In this document: positions 1 through 10,856 of the stretch, piece by piece | Layout of the letters: each line of letters begins with the position of its first letter | Numbering within the stretch: position 1 is the first letter of the stretch | DNA from: Basidiobolus meristosporus CBS 931.73 | Lineage: Eukaryota; Basidiobolomycota; Basidiobolomycetes; Basidiobolales; Basidiobolaceae | Assembly (NCBI GenBank): GCA_002104905.1 | Contig: MCFE01000091.1 | Coordinates: forward strand, 1 to 64,000 | Reading direction: 5' to 3' | Length of the DNA stretch: 64,000 nucleotides | Program-made: the position numbers and the translations under genes | The notes under the pieces: generated by a model | Seen by the model: the letters and a program-made list of their open reading frames with translations, nothing else | The model's database searches: none | Told to the model about the DNA's origin: nothing

Positions 1-287
1 CAAGCAATAGCTGTGTTTTGTTACACCTGCCACTGTTGCCAGGTAAACGCCAAAATTTTTCCAATGCTCCTTGTAACTGCTGGCTTCTAATGCTATTGGG
101 ATAGAGATACAACAACTGCTGCATGATTTATGTGACGGTGAATACTTGATAATACACCACAACTTGAAAGCTCTTAAGTACTACATACATTACATATATT
201 AGTCTGTAAATTGTCAATCTTATCAGTTCAACTTATTACTTGTCAATTCATTGATTTGGGATGGTGGAAATTCTTTATTTACTCAAG

Positions 288-1073
288 TTAGCCATAGGAT
301 GGCAGTGGTGATGGGGGCACAGATAGTGATGATGGGGGAAGTGATAGCAATGAATCAACCTGTGGTATTTTTAAGATGACAATATGACTTGGTCTCTCCG
401 CCTCCATTACAGTTTCTGGTTGGCCTATAGTATCCCCACTCTGCTTCTCCACGTCTTCTTTGCACACTTCCATATCAACCTGCATGGGGGCCATTCTCAT
501 TGTTGTGGAGGATTCTGCTCTTGTCTCTTGGCTTGTGGTAGGTTCAAGGGAGGAAGTAGTATCCCCTCCAATACTGTTGCTTGCAAGTACACCTGGGTTG
601 GAAGATGCACCCTGCTCATTGCTTGCCCTGATGCGGGCAAACTTTTCCACCATTTGTGCCACTAATGCCTCAGTAGAATAGTGGAAACTGAAATCAATTT
701 GGGCTTGAAGTCCAGCAATATCCCAATTTAGCTTTACAATATCACCCCTCCTCTGTTTAATCTCCTGGCACATACGTCGCAATATCTAATGGTGCAATGT
801 TGTCCTATATTCTGGAAGCTCTTGTTGAGCCACTGACAATGCTTGGGAAACTTGGTTGACCAGCTGCCTGGTAGTGACTACAGCAACTTGCTCAGCATCA
901 TCCATGTTTGCTGCAACACCTCCTTCACGCTCCTCTTGGATTTGGCCACTTCCTTGCCCTCTTCCTCTTCTGCACCCGGTTCCGCATCCTCTTCCGCGTC
1001 CTTGTCCCCTTCCTTGCTCTCTTTGTACTCTACCTTCACTCCTGGCATCTACCTGGCTACTGCCTGCTTCCAT
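288..1073 (-). pseudogene. RG-rich/coiled-coil ORF split by one in-frame stop
   Basis: Two consecutive reading segments (1073-789 and 785-288) lie in the same minus-strand frame, separated only by a TAG at 786-788. The upstream part starts at an ATG at 1073 and has an arginine/glycine-rich stretch followed by a helical segment. The downstream part continues that helical character (heptad-like leucines and glutamines) and ends in a Ser/Pro-rich tail. Read through, the product would be about 261 residues. I recognise no domain. The setting (next to satellite and transposon debris) suggests a decayed element-borne gene, possibly Gag-like, but this is inference. Stop-codon readthrough or a sequencing error would also explain the single stop. 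Confidence 0.4.
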
Positions 1074-1305
1074 GCTTCTTGTTTTCTATGAAGGATTATG
1101 TATACTTTCTCCACTTTTATACTCATTTGGATGATGTTGGTGGCCCATTCATCATATCTTTCCCTTGAGGTTACTGAGCTTCTTGCTCCTATGTAACATC
1201 CATCTAGCCAGTATTTGAATCATTTGATGTACACATAAGTTAACTTTATTCTGTTCTTATTAACACCCTTTTATTATATTAAAATTCAAAACTACATTGG
1301 CAAAA

Positions 1306-1785
1306 TTATTTGGTTTCTGTAATTGTCAATTCTTGTTCCGTCTCTTGGCTGTGTAACTGTTTCTCTACCTGATCTAAGAAGTGATGCAATTGACTATCAC
1401 TTAATTTATCAGCCTCTGCCTGATTCTCCTTCATACGCTTATAATCCAAATAAGCCACTTGGAGTACTTTATAGTGAGGCAAAGAAGAACTAAGCTGAAG
1501 TTTGTTTTGGAACTGCTCAATTGCATTGGTTTGTTTTCTCCTCAGGACAACTGAGTCATCTGCCAATTTTTTCCAAGTTTTCTCCAGGTATTTGGGACTT
1601 CCAAAGGTACCACTACCAGAACTGGTAATTGTACTGCTCTTCTTGCCACAATCTTTGTCTATAGTAGACTCTTGGTCTTCCTTTGGAGTGTGAGGACTGC
1701 TATGGTAGGGGCAGCTTCCTCTTTTGGTCTTGATCCCCAAGTAGCGGTCCTTAAGCTTTCCCCTCATGACTTGTTTATTGTCCAT
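1306..1785 (-). CDS. hypothetical protein, transposon-zone ORF
   Basis: A 159-residue open frame starts at an ATG at 1783-1785. The N-terminal third is basic and rich in Lys/Arg. The C-terminal half is Gln/Lys/Glu-rich and probably helical. No signal peptide, membrane segment or known motif is visible. It is in a different frame from the split ORF at 288-1073 but on the same strand, 230 bp upstream of it, so both may be pieces of one decayed gene. I cannot assign a function, and a chance ORF in AT-rich DNA remains possible. Confidence 0.3.
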   Translation of the reverse strand: MDNKQVMRGKLKDRYLGIKTKRGSCPYHSSPHTPKEDQESTIDKDCGKKSSTITSSGSGTFGSPKYLEKTWKKLADDSVVLRRKQTNAIEQFQNKLQLSSSLPHYKVLQVAYLDYKRMKENQAEADKLSDSQLHHFLDQVEKQLHSQETEQELTITETK

Positions 1786-2149
1786 GTTGGTGCTCTACTT
1801 GGTGGAGTGTCAGTGAGTGCTGTTTAACTACTAGTTGTTCTCTTCTGTCCTGTAGATTTATATTACTTTCATATACACTTACTTCATCACATTTCACTTT
1901 TGCCTCTCTTGTGACTGTACTCTGGTTTCATTCCTTGACGGCTAGACAAAACCAAGGCCACCGCATATTGGGTGTGGTGGTTTAGTGATCAAAGAGCAAG
2001 CTATTGATACTAATATTGATTTTGAGCTTATTGTCTAGGAATTTCTTGGAACCAACTAGAGTAAATAGTTACTCAATAATTCACATAGTACCACTATTTG
2101 CACATCAATACTTGCTAACAACAAAGCAATGCTTTTCTATGATGTTCCA
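1786..2149. other. intergenic, no feature seen
   Basis: AT-rich DNA between the ORF at 1306-1785 and the tandem array. No coding potential or RNA gene is recognised. Its last part begins to resemble a diverged array unit. Confidence 0.5.
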
Positions 2150-2990
2150 TTCCCACGCGGCTGTTTGTTCATAGTCTGTACAATACACAAGTGAGCGTTT
2201 AAAGTAAGCATCCACACTACTTTCTGGGGGTATGGTTACTGTGCACTATAAAAGTGAGTTAGGAACTCATGTAAACTATCATGATGAAAAATAAAAGCAC
2301 TTTATTACCGTGCGGCTGATGATTGATAACTCCTGCTAGACACAAGTAAGCGTAGCAAGTGGGTATCCTTAAAACCTGTTGGGGTATGGTTACCGCACAC
2401 TATGAAAGTGCATTAAGGACTCATGTAAAAATATCATGATGAAAAATAAAAGCACTTTATTACCGCATGGCTGATGATTCATAACTCCCGCTAGACACAA
2501 GTAAATGTAGCAAGTGGATATCCTTAAAACCTGTTGGGGTATGGTTACCGCGCACTATGAAAGTGCAATAAGGACTCATGTAAAACTATCATGATGAAAA
2601 ATAAAAGCACTTTATTACCACGTGGCTGATGATTGATAACTCCTGCTAGACACAAGTAAACGTAGCAAGTGGGTATCCTTAAAACCTGTTGGGGTATGGT
2701 TACCGCGCACTATGAAAGTGCATTAGGGATTCATACAAAACTAGCATGATGAAAAATAAAAGCATTTCAGTATTGCGTGGCTGATGATTGATGGCTCCCG
2801 CTAGACACAAGTAGATGTAGCTAGTGGACATCCTTAAAACCTGTTGGGGTATGGCTACTGCGTACTTTCAAAGTGTGTTAGGAACTCATGAAAAACTATC
2901 ATGATGAAAAATAAAGGCACTTTTGTACCACGTGGCTAAGTTTTACAATTCCCGCAGGATACATGTGCGCATAGAGCATAAGTAGTAGTC
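2150..2990. repeat. 155-bp tandem (satellite-like) array, about five units
   Basis: The anchor ATGATGAAAAATAAA occurs at 2281, 2436, 2591, 2746 and 2901, that is, exactly every 155 bp. Other landmarks recur with the same spacing: GGGGTATGGTTAC, GCTAGACACAAGTA and TATCCTTAAAACCTGTTG. The first (before about 2230) and last (after about 2935) units are diverged, as expected at the edges of an array. The inner units differ by scattered substitutions with almost no indels. The units contain no ORF. The period is close to the length of DNA on one nucleosome, a common property of satellites. Confidence 0.9.
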
Positions 2991-4553
2991 GCAATGGTGT
3001 CAAATAAAGTTTCTATTATAGCCATAATATATATTGAACTTTGGGATACACTTTATATTTGGTAAAAGCAATTGGGTTACAGAAAATTTGTATTGGCCAT
3101 GAATTTTTTTATCATATTAGGGCCGTGCAATTTATGGTGCCCAAAGCTTATCAAATATGGGATTGTGGCCAGATTGGGATGAATCCCATTAATTATTAGA
3201 TATACATTAAAAGTAACAATTTATTAATTAAATAGTCATCAAGACTTATACAGAGCATATGGACAGTATAGGGAGACAAATATTGGCCCAGACATGCCCA
3301 CCATATGAGCAGACAATGTGCCAATTGTAGGGTAAAAATATTTATGGTTAGGGTGATAAGGGTTAGGAGGAGGAATTCTAACCCTAAGGGACCAGAATCA
3401 AGAATGAGAGAAAAGTAATCCAACTGGAATTTAAAGAGTATGGGAGCAGTATTGGGGATTGCATCCCCCAAACCCCCTGCTTTTTTATTCTCTAGGGGAC
3501 TGCATCCCCCAGACCCCCTGCTCTTCTAATCTTTTCCTAGCCCTTACTATAACACCTACACCCTCATATTCAACTTGGTGTTTACTTTGGGAATCTTCTA
3601 TTCCCAGCTGGCTTCTTTGTTTGTAGTTAGACTTGTCAGAAATCAAATAAAGATTTCACCTTCCTTGGTGCCTTTCCCTCCCCTGAAAACCCATGTTGGC
3701 CTGTCTAAAGTACTTAACAAATATTTGGCAGCAATATCTAAAGCCACATACTCCCACTATGATGAACATCAATACATATCATGTTTCCCTTATTAAAGAT
3801 GTTGCTCACAATTTATTCTTACCCCTCTAGCTACCCCCCCCCTCCCACTGAACAGTGTCTTGAGCACTGAAGAGCTATCATTTCTCCTCAGTAACCACCT
3901 ACAAATTCCTCCCATCTACACACTATTGTATAAAAGCTACAACAGTAGCGCTGGCTTCTTTGTTTTGGCTGAAATCAAGATTCTACTTGCGGTAACTGCC
4001 TCCCTGCTGACCCTTATATTCTAATTCCCACTCACACTTAGCATACCAAGCACTTCCAAGAATACTGATCCTAGCCTGCATAGCAATTTAACTCCATTGC
4101 CTTTAAAGCCAAACTCAGCTATATCCTAGCCCAATATTAGACCAGAATCTTCCTGCAAATATTTCTGCCACTTCAGGAATTCTGAGATTTTGCACATAAT
4201 TGTCCCTTTGGTTGATTTAAACTATGCAAGTGATTTATTACAATTTTCTCTTGGATACAACAAATACTTGCCAGGTAAGTACCTTTGGATCACAGAGAGT
4301 TGAACCAAAGAATTGTATTATTGTATTTGCACTAAGGAAGGGTAAACATACCTTTCACAGACCAGCTTAGCCATATAGCTGCTTTAGCACACTTATCTTT
4401 ATTTATCTTATCATTATTCTCACATTCTTCTTTGCCCGTATTATTAGTATTTTCCTCATAGGATATTTACCCTGATAGTTGTTAGCATTAGTTGTCACTA
4501 GTGCTATTCAGCTTTGTAATCAGCAGATGTGTTTACATTATGTAAGTACCCAA
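2991..4553. other. intergenic AT-rich DNA with a short direct repeat
   Basis: No gene is supported. A roughly 21-bp near-identical direct repeat, consensus TGCATCCCCCAnACCCCCTGC, occurs at 3460-3480 and 3501-3521. Its C-rich composition stands out from the AT-rich surroundings. ORFs at 3196-3471 (-) and 3575-3796 (+) have no recognisable features. Confidence 0.5.
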
Positions 4554-4558
4554 GTCAG

Positions 4559-4906
4559 TGTTGTAAGAGTCTGGGAGATATTGGAAGTGATTGGGAGAAC
4601 AAGTAGATTGTGTGGTTTTCACCTAATGATTTATTGAATGTGAAAGTATGAATACTACTTTTACATGGTCTTGGCATTACAAACGCATAGAATAGGCTAA
4701 GGAAGGTCCCAAGAATATGTGTGCAAAGTTTGGGGCTGTTTTGAGAACTTTGAAAAATTTCATGTTCTGGGTGCCTGGTATTTTGGTGAAAACTTTCTAA
4801 GTAAATCCCAACAAGAATTTTGGTCAGTACTCTCTAGGATTTGAAGGTAATGATATAAGTGACTAAGTTAGGTGAGTATTTAGAAGGAATTCCAAATTTT
4901 CTAACA
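4559..4906 (-). mobile_element. solo LTR (348 bp) with 5-bp target duplication
   Basis: The element begins TGTTGTAAG and ends CTAACA, so it has the TG...CA ends of an LTR. It is flanked by GTCAG at 4554-4558 and again at 4907-4911, a perfect 5-bp target site duplication. On the minus strand its middle holds a region matching other copies that carry TATAAATA followed by AATAAA. Related copies lie at 28894, 29128, 29576, 29700 and 35151. No second LTR or gag-pol lies beside it, so it is a solo LTR left by recombination. The TG/CA ends and 5-bp duplication argue against a cut-and-paste MITE. Confidence 0.75.
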
Positions 4907-4911
4907 GTCAG

Positions 4912-6779
4912 TACCTGTGACACAGGATCCATATCTGTGGTACCATTCCTACTATTTCAACAGCTAACAAGGTACTTCTATGTTACACATGTTTCAGACT
5001 ACTGATCCCTGAAGAGTAGGATGTGCTGTGTCTTTTAGAAATTTCCAAGTCCTTCTTAGAGTATTTTTAGCTCATAGTGATGTCATCATGAATTCTACAG
5101 ATACCTGGAATCTTCTAGAACCTTGACATTGGTAGTTGCTTGGCAATTGGGAAAAGTATTTAAGGGAAGTCAATCCCTCAACAATAGGTCATCCTCTTTA
5201 TCATTAACACTTTCCCCTTATAGATTAGTGGCTGATCACTGCACCTACCCCCTATAAAAAATCTCAAAGTTGGAATTCATCTGGTATTCAGCTGGTGTTT
5301 TTTGATTAATTTTTCAATTGCAATTTCTGATGGGAGTAGTGGGAAGCTAATTATTACATTTGAAGTAAATGCTAGTTGGCCTAGTCTCCTGTTGGAAATC
5401 TTGTCTGCTTGTGTGCCTTACTGCAAAAGCCTGAGATATTTAGGGTTGTCAGTTTTGAGAAACTTGAAATTCAGGCATTATTATTATGGTTGTCTACTGG
5501 TCTTTTCTTAGTCTTTTTCTTAGGTTATCTTTGATAGTAGCACTTCAGACTTGCCATCAAGGAGCTTTTCAGGGTAGTGCAAAAGACACACAGAGGTCTT
5601 TGGAGACACTTGGAGCACCAAGGAAGCTAGAGGAGCAGGAGCCTTTACCATAGTGACATACAGACAGAAACACCAGTAGCTTAGACCCAGAGGTTATTGC
5701 ACCCATTGGACCCCTCACCCACCTTCAGTTGTGGTGCCTCACCCAGGAGTACCTTTACACCACCACAGTGCAAATGGCCTTCCAGTCAGGACTCAGTCAA
5801 TTAGTACCAAACCTACCAAGAAATACTCCAGACCATGTTTTTGTTAGCCATAGTGCTGCTGGCAGTTGGTTATCTTAATATTTTCCTCTTAATGACCTCA
5901 AAGATTATACACATATGCTAGCTGAGTTATCTTTTAGCTGGGCTCCTACAATCCCATTATCTAGTTCAGACTCTACCAAGCTCTTTCTGTAACCTCAAGA
6001 TAAGCCTATCTTCAAAAATCTTATTCTGACACAATATACCTTGAAGTCAACTCCTATCAGAGCTGCTTGGAGGATGACAGATTTGCTACATGTTCCAGTC
6101 CTAGCCCAGACAAAGTAGTGGCAATAGATGCCATATAAATAATATCTGACTCTATTTTTGTGTTAACTTGCAAATGCTGCCTAGAGAGCAACTCTGTACA
6201 GCATTTATGAAGCCAGCCTCACCATACCGCAAAGCAGTTGTTTGCTAGGTAAAGCTCCTCTAGTACAGCAAGTAAGGCTGCAATGCTTTTTAAAAACTCT
6301 CAAAAGTCTCAGTGCCCCAGCTGTTGTATCAATTCCAGAGATTGCAATGTATCTGCTTTAAACAATGCTGTGCTTGATTTTAAGCAAGTTTCTCCAATGC
6401 CTGCTAACATAGATCCTAATGGTATCTGTATACTACCAAGTGGTATACATAACAGAGGCCTGCTTTCTACTTCTGAATGGTTTACTCCCAGTGCATTACT
6501 GCCTGTGATTCAGAAGTATCCATCATCCAAGTCTGCAGGAGAGGTTCCTATGCACTCCAGGATAAGCAGAGTTTTATGTGAATCATCAGCATTTTCTGAT
6601 GATTTATTAAAGCCATTCCTCTTCTGCCTAAGGTGCAGCTGTACTCTGTTAAAGTGAACCATTTTGCACATATATCCCATTGCAAAGAAATCTTGTTCAA
6701 CAAGAATTTATATATTTTGGCCTGTGTCAGTAACAGCCATGTACAGTAGATAATTTGAGGCATTTACACTCCATTATAT
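4912..6779. other. intergenic/transposon-derived, no intact gene
   Basis: Repeat-zone DNA. The open frame at 6283-6657 (+, 124 codons) lies just upstream of the reverse transcriptase fossil and may be a piece of the same element, but shows no motif I recognise. A short ORF at 5302-5511 is likewise unsupported. Confidence 0.4.
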
Positions 6780-7513
6780 GAGCTCCATAACTTGCTCTCA
6801 ATCTCATTACTTGGCTTTAGAAAGGGCTACTATTCAATATTGCAATTGGTGATATCTCACAATGCATTTCATCTATCAGGGTTCTACCTTTAGCCTAACA
6901 GAGTGTTTACAGAAGTAAAGCAGGCCTATGATACAGTAGTAATCCTTGTGCTTATGAAGAAGCTATGGCTACCAGGGGCCACACATCAGCATCTGAGGCT
7001 AATCCACTCACTATTCTCTTCCTGTTGTTCTACAGTGAGAATTAATGGTGTGCAATCATCACTCTTTCCAACATGCAGTGGTCTATTGCAGGGATCACCA
7101 CTTTCTTATATTCTTTTTGTCTTTACATTGATGATTTGGCAAAGGAGTTAGCTTACAATGACTTTTTATACACTGTCCCATCTGCATTGCTATTTGCAGA
7201 TGATATTAAGTTGCTCCCTTGGAGTTTTGATCATGCAAATATGCTGCTGAGCTGTGACCAGAATTGGTGCATTAGGAATGCTATTATAATGAATTTACAG
7301 AAGCCAAGCTACATTGAGCCCAATCAAAGTGAGAATTTCTTGTTATGCAATTCCAGACTACCAAAACCCAAGTCATATGACTATGTAGGTCTTCTGGTTA
7401 GCCAAGAAGGTATGGATTGGCCAATGTGTGTAGAAGGGAGTGTTTCTAAAACTTCAAATTCAATGAAGCTACCTCAGCTCAAGGGTACCAGATTGCCACC
7501 TCTGATTAGGTAG
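6780..7513 (+). pseudogene. LINE (non-LTR) reverse transcriptase fossil
   Basis: Conserved reverse transcriptase blocks can be read in order but in shifting frames. A GFRKG block lies near 6820. A motif-A-like stretch near 6906-6950 contains VKQAYDTV. A motif-B-like GLLQGSPLSYILF lies near 7082-7120. YIDDL and the catalytic LFADDI lie near 7120-7215 after a frame change around 7100. Stops and at least one frameshift interrupt the frame, so no active enzyme can be made. The order of blocks and the FADD form of the catalytic motif point to a non-LTR retrotransposon. The endonuclease and ORF1 regions are not recognisable. Confidence 0.75.
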
Positions 7514-8728
7514 CACCTATTCAGGGCTTTCATTTTGTCTTGGTGGGAGCTTGCAACCCCAAGGATGCAGTTATCACTCCAAAATTCTCAATGGTAACAA
7601 CTTGCACAGATTCAAGCACACTCGCCTGGATGGGTTTTCATTGCCTCTGTATATCACTCAAAATAGTACTGTAGGCTCATTCCAAGTCTTTGTGTTATAG
7701 CAGCCATATCTTACAGGCTTGTGACTCTTAGGACTAGATCTGGCATGCATTATGCTAAGTCCTTCCTAGAAATTCATTAAGCAGCTAAGTGAATATTATT
7801 CAGTCTCAGAAAGTAGTAACCTCTTCAGGCTTATTAATTTCACAAAATATACACAAGCCAGATAGCTACAAGATGTACCTAGCTCACAATGCTGGTCTTT
7901 CAACTAATTGTCAAATACCATATACCCTTGCAATGACTGATAGTAAGCTCTACATATTTCCAGAGCCACTAGCCCAAGGGACAGAGTGGTATAAATTGCA
8001 GTTAGTAGTTGCCACATGCGCAGCCATGCAGATATCTCATTGAATATGGTTGAAACTTGCTTTGAATTCCAGGCTATCAGATGGAGAATGAGCATGCTAT
8101 GTTTAAGGCCTAAATATCAGATATGTCAGAAATGGCTCCACTTCACTAATGCAGACAAATGCTTTGGATTCAAGGATACCAATGCACTTTTTCAATATCA
8201 CTACCAAAATCTTAGCAACTACAGCATTCAGTTTTGATATCAGCAGTAAGGCCAGAGTATTTATAGATTAGACTATATTAGATGCCATCCCTTCCCTGTT
8301 CTGAAGTGCATCCCATATTGATTCCAATTACCCCCTGTTTTATGTGGCAAGAATACTATTTTATTTGTCAAGTACTTTATATGAGATCTCCAATAAAGTG
8401 TTTACAAACCTAACCCTAAGGTGACTGTCTCCCAATAACCCATATCTTGATAGCATCATTCCAGGCTTTTGCTGTAATATTGATTGTTCAGACAAGCATC
8501 ATTAATGATTTGTAATTTTCCTGAAACCCCTAAGCTTTCTCTTCTCCCAAGAAGAACTTCATTGCATTCATTGCAACAGTGGCCAAGAAACTAGGTTTAA
8601 GTAAGATTACTGACTTGAGAGATTAAATGCTTCTAACTGGCTTATTTTTTTAGCATTAATAATTTTTTGTCACTGCTTGGCTAAAATAAAAATTGCACTG
8701 TAGTGGTGACTTTCCATAACCCTAACTG
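7514..8728. other. decayed transposon tail, no intact gene
   Basis: DNA downstream of the reverse transcriptase fossil. Short ORFs at 7789-8043 and 8016-8237 have no recognisable domain and are probably eroded remains of the same element. Confidence 0.4.
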
Positions 8729-9115
8729 TAAGTTAGGTGGATATTTAGGTGAAAATACATATTTTACAATACTTGGGATCTTTCCTAAGCATATTCTCTG
8801 TGTTTGCTTTTCCAAGTCTATGCAAGAGTTCAAATACCACTTTTACATTCACCTGATTGTTAAGTGAGAGCCACATAATCTGCTTGTTCTCCCAGCCACT
8901 TTCAGTATCCCCAAAACCCTCACAACACCAAGACCATGTGGGCAAAGTTTGGGGGTGTTTGGACAAATTTGAGAAATTTTATGTTCTAGGTACCTTTTTT
9001 TTAAGAAAATATATAAGTAAATCCCAACAAGGAATTTGGCCAGATTTCTCTAAGATTTGTAGACAATGATTTAAGTGACTAAGTCAAGTGAATATTTAGG
9101 TGTAATTACAAAATT
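8729..9115. mobile_element. rearranged fragments of the LTR family
   Basis: Three pieces of the LTR family seen at 4559 are joined in mixed orientation. A short piece at 8729-8760 matches one end. About 8770-8935 matches the middle in opposite orientation (motif ACTTTTACATTCACC followed by a run ending AATCTGCTTGTTCTCCC). About 8936-9115 matches the other half in the first orientation, ending near TTTGTAACA. No target duplication is visible. Inversion within an LTR, or recombination between two LTRs, would explain it. Confidence 0.6.
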
Positions 9116-9869
9116 TGTAACATGAACTCAAAGTCAAAAAAAGTGACCCTAAAGGCCCCTAGTATTCCTGGCATCTCATAATGTATTGCAGTATTCATAT
9201 TTATAAAGTCCTACAGGAAGTATTGATATTTAATTTTGACTCACCAAATTACGTGCAAATCACTTAAGGTTAAATCAAACTATGTGCAAATCACATCCAA
9301 GGCGTGATTCTACTTCATTACATTGCCCCTTCCTTTATATCACAATATATGAGTGATCATAGGCATATAGGACTCATGATCTGCAGACGACCCGTAGCTC
9401 TATTCACCGATATCACAATTACGACTAGCGCATATTAAAGGGCTAATCTTAGGTACGATGTGGTACAGATTCCTACAGGAGCATAATGACAGCTATAGCA
9501 ACATTGAGCATCAAGTACTTTGACCCTTATTCTGCATCGCCCACTGACCATATCAGTAAGTATGAATCTTTACTGTCATATCGGCCATGAGCTAAGCAAG
9601 TAGTAATTGCAGCCGAGATAACGCCACTATTGTAAGCCTGGTAGTGTTCGATGCAATCGTGGTTGTTTTGCTCTTAGACATTTACCAGCATAATTATCAT
9701 GGAGGACCTAGGTTTTCATCAATTGAGAGCATCTCTGCCATATATAATCCAACCCTAGTCATAGACTTCCTGCATAGTCAATGAACCGTAAGTTAAAATA
9801 GCTTCAAATATTTAATTGCAATGAGTACTTTGTTATACTCAGGGTTAGGGCATTGGATGACTAGGAACA
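9116..9869. other. intergenic, no feature seen
   Basis: Transition from the AT-rich repeat zone to the first gene. No gene or RNA is supported. It contains the 3' flank of the hydrolase gene. Confidence 0.5.
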
Positions 9870-10856
9870 TCATTGAATATTGGCAAACCAGGCAGCAATG
9901 TCCCCAACGTTCCTGTCAACACAGTCAGGCTGGTCATAGTGCTGAAAGTGAGAGACATCATTGTTCCAAATGAGCTTCTTGTTTGGCGTAGGGATAGAGT
10001 CAAAATGACGTTTCGCTGCTGGAGCGTTCATACAATTATCTCCATGGATGATCAACGCAGGCTTGTTAAGTCTCGCTACCCCGGGAACAGTAGTGTACTC
10101 GAAATGGTCCAGATCACTCATAACCGCATAACGATTTTCGAAATTCTTCAGCGTCCACGGACCATACCACGACCAAACCACCGGTCCTGGAAGCCCCGCC
10201 AGCGACCCAGCGTCAGGATCAGCAGCCTTAGGGTCAACCAAAGGATGATACACCACTTCTCCTGTCTTCTCGTAAATCTCTCGAGCCTGCTTCGCTCTCT
10301 CAATGCGTATCTTATAGAGGACTTCCCCTTGTTCAGGGGTTGGCATCTTCATGGAACTGATATCAGCACCAGGCTCCCAGGCAACACATCCAGCACAAAT
10401 CATATACACATCTGTCTCGTGATCCCGGAAATAACCAGACACCGAGGCTACCCCAAGGACTCGATCATCGTACGAAGCAATATCGAGTGACTCTGGTCCT
10501 CCCTGGCAGATGCCGACCAAGAAGAGTCTTGATTTATCCACATCGCCTCGGCTGATCAGGTAGTCCAGCCCAGCGACAGCATCCTCGTTCTTCATTTTTG
10601 GGTTTTCCATTCGCCTTGGCTCTCTAGTGCTCTCTCCAACGGTACGCGGATCGAAGATGAGGGCGGCATAGCCTTCATCGGCCAAGCGAGTGGCGTACTG
10701 CAGTGGGGCCTGCTCCTTGATGAAAGAGTAAGGACCAATGATCACGACACCGGGCGGGTTGTTAACACCGGTGGGTTTGTAAAGAACCCCGGCCACTGTC
10801 TCTCCGTGAGATGGGTAGGTCACCTTCTCAGTAGTATATCTACCATGGACGGGCAT
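9870..10856 (-). CDS. alpha/beta hydrolase with Cys nucleophile elbow
   Basis: Single-exon gene, 328 residues, starting at the ATG at 10854-10856. It has an alpha/beta-hydrolase fold: a strand-rich N-terminus with VVIIGPYSF (oxyanion region), nucleophile elbow LVGICQGG with Cys117 in place of the usual Ser, acid candidate Asp273 in LIIHGDN, and His303 in VSHF. The layout resembles the YcjY/DltD-like and dienelactone-hydrolase-like groups, many members of which are bacterial and some of which use Cys. The substrate is unknown. No signal peptide is seen, so it is probably cytosolic. It lacks introns, unlike most neighbours, and borders the repeat zone, so acquisition from bacteria is plausible but only inferred. 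The family call is good; the exact activity is not known. Confidence 0.85.
   Translation of the reverse strand: MPVHGRYTTEKVTYPSHGETVAGVLYKPTGVNNPPGVVIIGPYSFIKEQAPLQYATRLADEGYAALIFDPRTVGESTREPRRMENPKMKNEDAVAGLDYLISRGDVDKSRLFLVGICQGGPESLDIASYDDRVLGVASVSGYFRDHETDVYMICAGCVAWEPGADISSMKMPTPEQGEVLYKIRIERAKQAREIYEKTGEVVYHPLVDPKAADPDAGSLAGLPGPVVWSWYGPWTLKNFENRYAVMSDLDHFEYTTVPGVARLNKPALIIHGDNCMNAPAAKRHFDSIPTPNKKLIWNNDVSHFQHYDQPDCVDRNVGDIAAWFANIQ

Noticed and set aside
2150-2990. CRISPR-like array
   Set aside because: The whole 155-bp unit repeats, with no conserved-repeat/unique-spacer pattern, and the DNA is eukaryotic.
4559-4906. MITE (DNA transposon) interpretation of the dispersed repeat
   Set aside because: TG...CA ends, 5-bp target duplications and an internal TATA/AATAAA pair fit a solo LTR better than a TIR element.
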